This document shows positions 27,411-33,538 of a stretch of 33,538 nucleotides of DNA, piece after piece (the first letter of the stretch is position 1; each line of letters begins with the position of its first letter). This DNA is from Atopobiaceae bacterium. Its GTDB lineage: Bacteria; Actinomycetota; Coriobacteriia; Coriobacteriales; Atopobiaceae. The stretch covers positions 1 through 33,538 of the forward strand of contig JAFWIE010000005.1 in the NCBI GenBank assembly GCA_017533825.1. The letters run 5' to 3'. A program made the translations under genes and the position numbers. Under the pieces are notes generated by a model. It made no database searches. It saw nothing but the letters and a program-made list of their open reading frames with translations, and was not told the DNA's origin.

Positions 27411-28103
27411 ATGAAGAAGCTTCTCTACGTCATGCGCCATTGCGAGACCCTCTTTAACGTTCAGCACAAGAGCCAGGGCTGGTGCGACTCGCCCATCACC
27501 CCACGCGGGAGGGAGCAGTGCCGCGCCGCGGGGCGGGAACTCGTCAAGCGTGGCGTTGTCTTCGACCACTTCTATTCCAGCACTTCGGAGCGTTGCTGCG
27601 ACACGATGGAGCTGGTGTGTCAGGAGGCCTTCGGTCGCGTGATGCCATACGTACGCAAGAAGGGCCTGCGCGAGTGTGGCTTCGGCATCTTTGAGGCCAA
27701 GGACGACTTCTGCGAGCCGGACTTCGGCCCCACGCTCTCCGACGTGCGCAGCCTCGTGATGTTGGCTGGTGGCGGAGAGTCCGACGAGCAGGTAAACGAG
27801 CGAATCTGCACCTGCATGGGCGAGATTATGGCAGACCCGCAGGCGCAGAACGTGCTGGTGGTCGGCTCGGGTGGCTCCCTCTTCCACTTCTACGGAGCGG
27901 TCGCGGGTCCCGATGCACCGCCTCCCTTCCCCAACACCAACTGCATGACCTATGTGTATGAGTGGGAGGAGGGGGTCTTCACCTGCATAGACGTCTATCG
28001 TCCGGACTTCACGGGCATCGACTGCGGTGGCCTGGACGGATCCGGTGTGCCCAACCGCTGGAGGGTGGACCTCGACCTCGCTCGCGAACTGCTCGGCAAC
28101 TGA
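27411..28103 (+). CDS. histidine phosphatase superfamily protein with altered active site
   Basis: A 230-aa phosphoglycerate-mutase-like protein. The first catalytic motif is MRHCET (His10; RHGE in most members). SSTSERCCDT supplies the second Arg, and LRECGFGIFE the acid. The second catalytic His, normally in a VSHGG-type motif, is replaced: the sequence reads VVGSGGSLFHF near residue 150. The protein may be a weak or inactive phosphatase, or use a different residue. GAAGG precedes ATG 27411. The gene stands alone between the TA-like pair and the exporter. Confidence 0.82.
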   Translation: MKKLLYVMRHCETLFNVQHKSQGWCDSPITPRGREQCRAAGRELVKRGVVFDHFYSSTSERCCDTMELVCQEAFGRVMPYVRKKGLRECGFGIFEAKDDFCEPDFGPTLSDVRSLVMLAGGGESDEQVNERICTCMGEIMADPQAQNVLVVGSGGSLFHFYGAVAGPDAPPPFPNTNCMTYVYEWEEGVFTCIDVYRPDFTGIDCGGLDGSGVPNRWRVDLDLARELLGN

Positions 28104-28231
28104 GCTGCTTTGGAGCTGGTCGGCACGTGCTGAGCGAATGGCCCATGTGCGATGGTCACTGGGGGCACGAGGGTGACCCTAGTGGCCTTGTGGGCTGGCC
28201 GGTGGGGGAGTCGGGGCCGTCTCAAATGGCA

Positions 28232-28237
28232 TATAAT
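28232..28237 (+). promoter_or_regulatory. -10 element of the exporter operon
   Basis: A perfect TATAAT lies 36 bp before the first exporter gene. No clear -35 lies 17 bp upstream, so an activator may be needed. Confidence 0.4.
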
Positions 28238-28272
28238 GGCTGCACCGGTTGACGACAGGACGGTGATCCACC

Positions 28273-28779
28273 TTGGCAGAAAACGTGTCCATCTTCAACA
28301 AGAACGCGACGGAAAAGCTGCGCAGCCCCGACGACCTGGAGAAGTACGTGCGGGTGACCACGCCCAGTGTGTGGGTCATCGTCTTTGCCTGCGCGACGCT
28401 TTTTGCGGGCCTCTTGGCCTGGGGCGTCTTTGGCACGGTCTCCACGAATGTCGCTGCTACGGGCGCCGTGATCAACGGCAAGCCGCTGTGCTTCCTCGAA
28501 GCCTCGGACGTTGCGTCCATCAAGGAGGGGGACAGTGTGAGCTTCAACGGCGTACACATGAAGGTCGCCAAGATTGACGCCGTGCCGCTGTCGCGTGAGG
28601 AGGCAAAGGACGTCCTGCACAGCGACTACCTCGTCAGTTCCCTCATCGCTGGCGACTGGGGATATCAGGTGACCTTCGATGGTGATGCGAGCGGCCTTAC
28701 CGCGGACGTGCCGTTGATGGTGAGCATCACGACCGAACGCATTGCGCCGATATCCCTCATCTTGGAAAACAGGGGGTAG
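28273..28779 (+). CDS. short HlyD-like secretion protein of an NHLM-type exporter
   Basis: A 168-aa protein. A cytoplasmic N-terminus (1-33) is followed by one membrane helix (about 34-56, VWVIVFACATLFAGLLAWGVFG), then an extracellular beta-rich part (ATGAVINGKPLCFLEASDVASIKEGDSVSF) that resembles the barrel of membrane fusion proteins. It is far shorter than usual HlyD proteins and has no coiled-coil hairpin, as could suit a cell with no outer membrane. The start is TTG 28273 with a weak ribosome site. The peptidase transporter follows 4 nt after its stop. The identification rests largely on this operon. Confidence 0.68.
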   Translation: MAENVSIFNKNATEKLRSPDDLEKYVRVTTPSVWVIVFACATLFAGLLAWGVFGTVSTNVAATGAVINGKPLCFLEASDVASIKEGDSVSFNGVHMKVAKIDAVPLSREEAKDVLHSDYLVSSLIAGDWGYQVTFDGDASGLTADVPLMVSITTERIAPISLILENRG

Positions 28780-28783
28780 CTTC

Positions 28784-30943
28784 GTGGCGTCTCGCGTAAG
28801 GAACGTTCCCCAGGTTATGCAGATGGAGGCGCTCGAGTGTGGCGCTGCTTGTCTCACCATGATACTTGCCTATTATGGCAGGTGGGTTCCTCTCGAGCAG
28901 GTGCGTGCGGATTGCGGCGTCTCTCGTGACGGCTCGAAGGCCGTAAACATTCTGAAGGCTGCCCGCTCGTATGGCCTGAAGGCTAACGGCTTGACGTCTT
29001 CCGTGAAGGCGCTGCGCAAGCGGGCACCATATCCCTGCATCTTGTTTTGGAACTTCTGCCACTTTGTGGTCCTCACCGGGTTCGGACGAAACTGCGCGTA
29101 CATCAACGATCCGGCTCGTGGTGAGGTGAAGATTCCCCTCAAGGAGTTCGAGGACTCCTTCACGGGCGTCGCGCTCGTCTTTGAGAAGACGGATGCATTC
29201 GTGGAGGGCGGCGAGAAGCCAAGCGCCGGACGCTATATCTTCAAGCGATTGAAAGGACTGTACGTCTCCATCTTGTTTGTCATGGTGACGGCCGCCCTGA
29301 CGTCGCTTGCATCCATCACGACCACGTCGCTGGGCCAGGTGTTCATGGATCGCATTCTCAGCGATGAGGACTCCGACTGGCTGTATCCGCTCCTCGGCAT
29401 CATGCTGGGCATCGCGATCATCTCTGGCGTTGTGTCCATCCTCAATGCCGTTTTCCTCACGCGCATTCAAGGCAAAACCGCCGTGGTGTCGTCGTCACGA
29501 TTCATGCGCCACTTGCTTCACCTTCCAATGCGCTTCTATTCTCAGCGCATGGTTGGCGACCTTCAGCTGCGTCAGTCCTCGAACGAGACAATCGCCTATA
29601 CCCTAGTGGGTCAGCTCGCCCCCGTACTCATAAATGCCGCGCTTCTTCTGCTCTACTTTGGTGTCATGCTGCACAAGAGCGTGCTCCTCACGCTGGTGGG
29701 CGTCTCGACCGTCGTTCTGAACGCGCTGGTCGCCCGTTACATCTCGCACAGGCGTGTCAACGTGTCGCGTTCGATGACGGTGGATGACGGAAAGCTATAT
29801 TCGACCACCATCAGCGGCATCGAGATGATCGAGACCATCAAGTCTGCTGGTGCCGAGAACGGCTACTTTAGCAGGTGGGCAGGATACCAAGCCTCCGTAA
29901 ACGAGGGAAAGGTGCGCTTGGCAACGATAAACGAGTACTTGGGCATGATACCCCAGACGCTCACGCAGCTTGCGAACATCGCGGTCCTCGTGTTGGGAAT
30001 CTGGCTCATCGTCGAGGGCGAGCTCACGCCCGGCGCCCTGCTCGTATTCCAAGGGTTCCTTTCGTCGTTCATGTCACCCGTCATGGAGATCATCAATCTG
30101 GGACAGGTCGTGCAGGAGATGCAGACGCAAATCGAGCGCGTTGAGGACGTCTTAAACTACGAGTCAGACGTCCCCGAGGAGCCCGTGGATCCCGAGGAGG
30201 TCCGCCAACTCAAGCGAGAGAAGCTTCTCGGACAAGTCGACCTCGATCGGGTGACGTTTGGCTATTCGCCTTTGGAGGAGCCTCTGATCGAGGACTTCGA
30301 CTTGCATCTGAAGCCCGGTCAGTGGGTGGCGCTTGTGGGTGGTTCCGGATGCGGGAAGTCCACCATCGCGCGTCTGGTGGGCGGTCTGTACAAGCCGTGG
30401 TCGGGAGAGGTGCGCTTTGACGGGATACCGATGAGCGAGGTCTCGCGTCCGATGCTGCGCAGTTCGCTTGCCGTGGTAGACCAAGACATCATGATGTTCG
30501 ACGGCACGGTTGCGGACAACGTCAAGCTGTGGGACGAGTCCATCGAGGATTACGACGTGATTCTCGCCTGTCGTGACGCGGACATCCACAACGTCATCCT
30601 CGAGCGCGACGGAGGATATGGCTGCACCGTTCTTCCCGGAGGGCGAAACTTCAGCGGCGGGCAGCTACAGCGCCTGGAGATCGCGCGCGTGCTTGCCCAA
30701 GACCCCACGGTGATAATCCTCGACGAGGCAACGAGCGCACTTGACGCGCAGACCGAGGCAGAGGTCATCCGGCGTATCCGTCAGCGCGACATAACCTGCA
30801 TCGTGGTGGCACATCGCCTCTCGACCATCCGCGACTGCGACGAGATTATCGTGCTTGACAACGGACGCGTGGTGGAGCGAGGGACGCACACGGAGCTCTT
30901 GGCAGCGGGTGGCACTTATGCCGATCTGGTAAGGAGCGACTAA
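28784..30943 (+). CDS. NHLM-type ABC transporter with C39 peptidase domain
   Basis: A 719-aa bacteriocin-type exporter. The N-terminal C39 protease (about 1-135) has its triad: Cys19 in ALECGAACL, His93 in CHFVVLTGF, and Asp109 in NDPARG. It cuts leaders after a double glycine. A six-helix membrane domain follows (about 155-430). The ATPase has Walker A GGSGCGKST near 519, signature FSGGQ near 623 and Walker B IILDEATSALD near 646. GTG 28784 is chosen because GGGGG lies 7 nt upstream and the residues VASRVRNVPQVMQMEALECG fit the family. Together with the next gene it forms the two-ABC set typical of NHLM systems. Confidence 0.9.
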   Translation: MASRVRNVPQVMQMEALECGAACLTMILAYYGRWVPLEQVRADCGVSRDGSKAVNILKAARSYGLKANGLTSSVKALRKRAPYPCILFWNFCHFVVLTGFGRNCAYINDPARGEVKIPLKEFEDSFTGVALVFEKTDAFVEGGEKPSAGRYIFKRLKGLYVSILFVMVTAALTSLASITTTSLGQVFMDRILSDEDSDWLYPLLGIMLGIAIISGVVSILNAVFLTRIQGKTAVVSSSRFMRHLLHLPMRFYSQRMVGDLQLRQSSNETIAYTLVGQLAPVLINAALLLLYFGVMLHKSVLLTLVGVSTVVLNALVARYISHRRVNVSRSMTVDDGKLYSTTISGIEMIETIKSAGAENGYFSRWAGYQASVNEGKVRLATINEYLGMIPQTLTQLANIAVLVLGIWLIVEGELTPGALLVFQGFLSSFMSPVMEIINLGQVVQEMQTQIERVEDVLNYESDVPEEPVDPEEVRQLKREKLLGQVDLDRVTFGYSPLEEPLIEDFDLHLKPGQWVALVGGSGCGKSTIARLVGGLYKPWSGEVRFDGIPMSEVSRPMLRSSLAVVDQDIMMFDGTVADNVKLWDESIEDYDVILACRDADIHNVILERDGGYGCTVLPGGRNFSGGQLQRLEIARVLAQDPTVIILDEATSALDAQTEAEVIRRIRQRDITCIVVAHRLSTIRDCDEIIVLDNGRVVERGTHTELLAAGGTYADLVRSD

Positions 30944-30944
30944 C

Positions 30945-33134
30945 ATGATGCTTCCCGATTCACAAACCCTGACGCGGGCGAAGCTTGATGCCCGAGCCAA
31001 CGAGCGGGCCTACGCGGAGCTCGCCGCAAGCGTAAGCGATGCGAGACGCGCGCCGAGGATAGACGTCAACGAACTCGAGCAAGCATTTGGTGCCGCGAAG
31101 ACGTGCCTGCGATACTGTGGCGTGGAGCCGGGCTCCGTGCCTGAGGGCATAACGGATCTCGAGCAGGCAATGGACTTCTTGTGCCGCCCGTCGGGGGCGA
31201 TGCGTCGTAAGGTGCGGCTTGAGGGCGACTGGTACCGGCGCGCATTCGGTGCCATGGTGGCACGCCTGGATACGGGCGAGGCGGTTGCACTGCTGCCCCG
31301 AGGGCTGCACGGCTACAAATACCTGGACGTTGGCACGGGGCGCATGCGCAGGGTGGGCAAGTCGGTGGCGAGCCACATCGAGCCCGAGGCGGTGTTCTTC
31401 TATCGGCCGCTTCCGCAGGGCAAGCTCACTGTCCGCGACCTGGTGCGGTTTGTCTTTTCTGTCTTTGATCGCGGTGACTATGTGGTCGTCGTTGCCGCGG
31501 CATTGGCGGCAACGCTGGTGGGGCTCTTTCCCGCATGGGCAAACAATGTCGCCTTCAAGCTGGTGGTGCCGTCTGGCTATGCGGGTCTTATCGCGCCTGT
31601 GGCTGCGCTACTCGTGGGAGTCGCCCTCTCCACGATTCTCATCGGTGCCTGCCGCAACTTGGTGACGACGCGAGTGGCGCTCAAGCTCGACGTGTCGACC
31701 GAAGCTGCGACATTTGCCCGCGTCATGGCGCTTCCTCCCTCCTTCTTCAAGGAGTATGCGGCAGGTAATTTGGGCATGCGCGTGTCGCAGGTGTCCTTTC
31801 TCGTGCAGCAGATATCCTCGTTGCTGCTCGGAAGCGCCCTCACCTGCTTGCTCTCGCTGGTCTACCTCGTGCAGATAGGGCTGTATACGCCCGTGCTTGC
31901 CGTGCCTGCGTTCGTCGTGGTGGCGTTGCAGAGCGTCTTCATCTGGCTGACCATGATCATCACCGCTCGCTATGAGCGCGACACGAAGGATGCTGAGGCG
32001 CGCCTCTCCGGCAAGGTCACGGCGCTGCTCAGCGGCATACAGAAGGTCAAGCTCGCCGGGGCTGAGGAACGTGCCTTTGCACAGTGGGCACATGGCTATG
32101 CCGAGTACGCGCGCAGCGCCTACAATCGTCCCGTCATGGTACGCGCGCTGGCGCCCATCTCGAGCATTATCAGCATGCTGGGTACCATCGCTATCTATTA
32201 CTTTGCGGGCTCGGCAAGGATCGCGGTGGCAGACTTCATGTCGTTTAACGTCGCGTTTGGGCAGATAACAGCCGCAATTCTGGAGTTCACGAACGTCGCG
32301 AGCCAATTCGCCCAGATTGGCCCGATGCTTGAGCTGGTCAGACCTATTCTGGCCGCGGAGCCAGAAGTGGCGAACGATAAGCCGACGGTCACATCGGTCG
32401 ACGGGAGCGTAACGGTCTCGGATGTCTCCTTCCGCTACAACGAGGACGCGCCATACGTGCTCAAGGACATCTCGTTCCGCATCAAAGCGGGCGAATACGT
32501 TGCGCTGGTGGGGAAGTCGGGGTGTGGCAAGTCGACGATCGTGCGCCTCCTCCTTGGCTTCGAGAAACCCGAGCATGGTGCCATCTACTACGGGCGCAAT
32601 GACGTATCGCGCGTGGAGCTTCGCTCGCTTCGTAGCCACATCGGCGTGGTGATGCAGGACGGAAGCCTCTTCATGGGCGACCTTGCGAGCAACATCACCA
32701 TAAGTGCGCCCACCGCGACGCTTGACGATGCCTGGGAGGCGGCGGAGCTTGCCGGCATCGCCGACGACATTCGACAGATGCCCATGGGGATGCAGACCAT
32801 AGTCATGCAATCCGGGAGCGGCATCTCGGGCGGGCAACGGCAGCGCATCATGATCGCACGCGCAATCTGTGGCAAGAAGCGCGTCCTCATTTTTGACGAG
32901 GCGACGAGCGCCCTGGACAACATCACGCAGAAGCACGTGAGCCAGTCGCTCGAGTCTCTCAAGTGCACGCGCATCGTCGTTGCCCACAGGCTTTCCACCG
33001 TGCGGCATTGCGACCGGATTCTGGTGATCGATGGCGGGTGCGTCGCGGAGGAGGGGACGTACGAGGAGCTTGTCGCCAAGGGCGGTGTATTTGCGAATCT
33101 CGTTGCTCGCCAACGCCTCGAGACCGAGATGTGA
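30945..33134 (+). CDS. NHLM-type ABC transporter, second permease/ATPase
   Basis: A 729-aa protein. The first 160 residues form a domain without protease motifs, as in the second ABC protein of NHLM systems. Six membrane helices follow (about 175-455). The ATPase has Walker A GKSGCGKST near 523, signature GISGGQRQR near 626, and Walker B VLIFDEATSALD near 647. AAGGAG stands before ATG 30945, which lies 1 nt after the upstream stop. It probably forms a heterodimer with the peptidase transporter. No LanM, radical SAM or YcaO gene follows, so any cargo would be unmodified or modified elsewhere. Confidence 0.88.
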   Translation: MMLPDSQTLTRAKLDARANERAYAELAASVSDARRAPRIDVNELEQAFGAAKTCLRYCGVEPGSVPEGITDLEQAMDFLCRPSGAMRRKVRLEGDWYRRAFGAMVARLDTGEAVALLPRGLHGYKYLDVGTGRMRRVGKSVASHIEPEAVFFYRPLPQGKLTVRDLVRFVFSVFDRGDYVVVVAAALAATLVGLFPAWANNVAFKLVVPSGYAGLIAPVAALLVGVALSTILIGACRNLVTTRVALKLDVSTEAATFARVMALPPSFFKEYAAGNLGMRVSQVSFLVQQISSLLLGSALTCLLSLVYLVQIGLYTPVLAVPAFVVVALQSVFIWLTMIITARYERDTKDAEARLSGKVTALLSGIQKVKLAGAEERAFAQWAHGYAEYARSAYNRPVMVRALAPISSIISMLGTIAIYYFAGSARIAVADFMSFNVAFGQITAAILEFTNVASQFAQIGPMLELVRPILAAEPEVANDKPTVTSVDGSVTVSDVSFRYNEDAPYVLKDISFRIKAGEYVALVGKSGCGKSTIVRLLLGFEKPEHGAIYYGRNDVSRVELRSLRSHIGVVMQDGSLFMGDLASNITISAPTATLDDAWEAAELAGIADDIRQMPMGMQTIVMQSGSGISGGQRQRIMIARAICGKKRVLIFDEATSALDNITQKHVSQSLESLKCTRIVVAHRLSTVRHCDRILVIDGGCVAEEGTYEELVAKGGVFANLVARQRLETEM

Positions 33135-33322
33135 GGGTGCCCCGGAGGGTGCCCCGCCGGGACGGTCATCTGGGCCACCGTGCTGTGGGACCGCCCTTCG
33201 AGACGCTGGATCTCCGGGACCATTTCCAGAGGGATGCGACCCTTGGGGAATCGCCGCCAAGCGCCAGACTGCCCGAATGTGCAGGTTTCGTGTGGTAGAT
33301 ACGCCCGGCTGGGTGTAAGGCG

Positions 33323-33351
33323 TTGACAAGAATTGAGAAGGTGCGTACTAT
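33323..33351 (+). promoter_or_regulatory. promoter of the tRNA cluster
   Basis: A perfect TTGACA (33323-33328), a 17-bp spacer and TACTAT (33346-33351), 49 bp before tRNA-Tyr. Confidence 0.65.
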
Positions 33352-33400
33352 ACTTCCTGCTTGACGGAGAGCATCCGACGAGTGCTTGAAAACAGAAAAT

Positions 33401-33484
33401 GGGGATGTGGCACAGCGGCAACTGCGGCGGACTGTAAATCCGCTCCCTCTGGGTTCCCTGGTTCGAGTCCAGGCATCCCCACCA
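33401..33484 (+). tRNA. tRNA-Tyr (anticodon GTA)
   Basis: Acceptor GGGGATG with CATCCCC, anticodon stem GCGGA/TCCGC with loop CTGTAAA (GTA), a long variable arm as in bacterial tRNA-Tyr, T-arm CTGG-TTCGAGT-CCAG, and an encoded ACCA end. Confidence 0.95.
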
Positions 33485-33487
33485 TCT

Positions 33488-33538
33488 GCCCGTGTAGCTC
33501 AGTCGGTAGAGCACCTCGTTGGTAACGAGGAGGCCACC
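33488..33538 (+). tRNA. tRNA-Thr (anticodon GGT), cut by the window end
   Basis: It starts GCCCGTG, D-arm GCTC/GAGC, anticodon stem CCTCG/CGAGG with loop TTGGTAA (GGT). The T-arm and 3' acceptor lie beyond the window. Confidence 0.85.

Noticed and set aside
31608..33329. 573-aa minus-strand frame
   Set aside because: It is antisense to the second exporter ABC gene; no domain.
32588..33514. 308-aa minus-strand frame beginning near GCLDSNQGTQRERI
   Set aside because: It is antisense to two tRNAs and the second ABC transporter; the DSNQG text is the usual shadow of a tRNA.

Overview
The window is high-GC, densely packed bacterial DNA. Three things point to an actinobacterium of the class Coriobacteriia (the Olsenella / Atopobium / Collinsella group). 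A lysyl-tRNA synthetase carries a C-terminal HD domain. clpC, disA, ispD, ispF, cysS, rlmB and yacP occur in one block. Many zinc-ribbon and hypothetical proteins use strongly GC-biased codons. No species can be named from the sequence alone.

Layout. Positions 1-240 look like the edge of an integrated element: direct repeats, a tRNA 3'-end remnant (probable att site) and a terminator. Positions 345-1905 hold an AlbA/Schlafen-type ATPase regulator with palindromic operators over its promoter. Positions 2078-5055 hold a zinc-ribbon/hypothetical pair and two minus-strand genes, a mini zinc ribbon and a spermidine-synthase-like protein. Positions 5211-8269 hold tatA, greA and lysS-HD. Positions 8403-8702 (minus) encode a double-glycine leader peptide, followed by a 52-bp tandem repeat and a zinc-ribbon membrane protein. 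Positions 10473-15617 hold clpC, then disA, ispD and ispF. Positions 15618-19764 are accessory: repeats, a possible 60-aa peptide, a ClpP paralogue with an unknown 391-aa partner, a cluster of 24-bp repeats in both orientations, and an XRE regulator divergent from an unknown gene. Positions 19927-23099 hold cysS, rlmB and yacP. A 200-bp inverted-repeat element, tRNA-Thr(TGT) and a minus-strand CLC transporter follow. Positions 25524-27271 hold two overlapping genes that look like an AbiE-type toxin-antitoxin pair. A histidine-phosphatase variant comes next, then a three-gene NHLM/NHLP-type peptide exporter (28273-33134). The window ends in a tRNA cluster (Tyr, Thr).

How genes fit together. 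The housekeeping part keeps the gene order of the Bacillus subtilis lysS - clpC - radA - disA - yacL - ispD - ispF - cysS - mrnC - rlmB - yacP region, with some members missing and accessory genes inserted. The exporter has a C39 peptidase that should cut after a double glycine. No precursor lies beside it, but a peptide with a fitting leader lies 20 kb upstream on the other strand, so the two may form one split secretion system. The best candidates for under-described systems are that split exporter/cargo pair, the wHTH + nucleotidyltransferase pair, the ClpP paralogue locus and the 24-bp repeat cluster.
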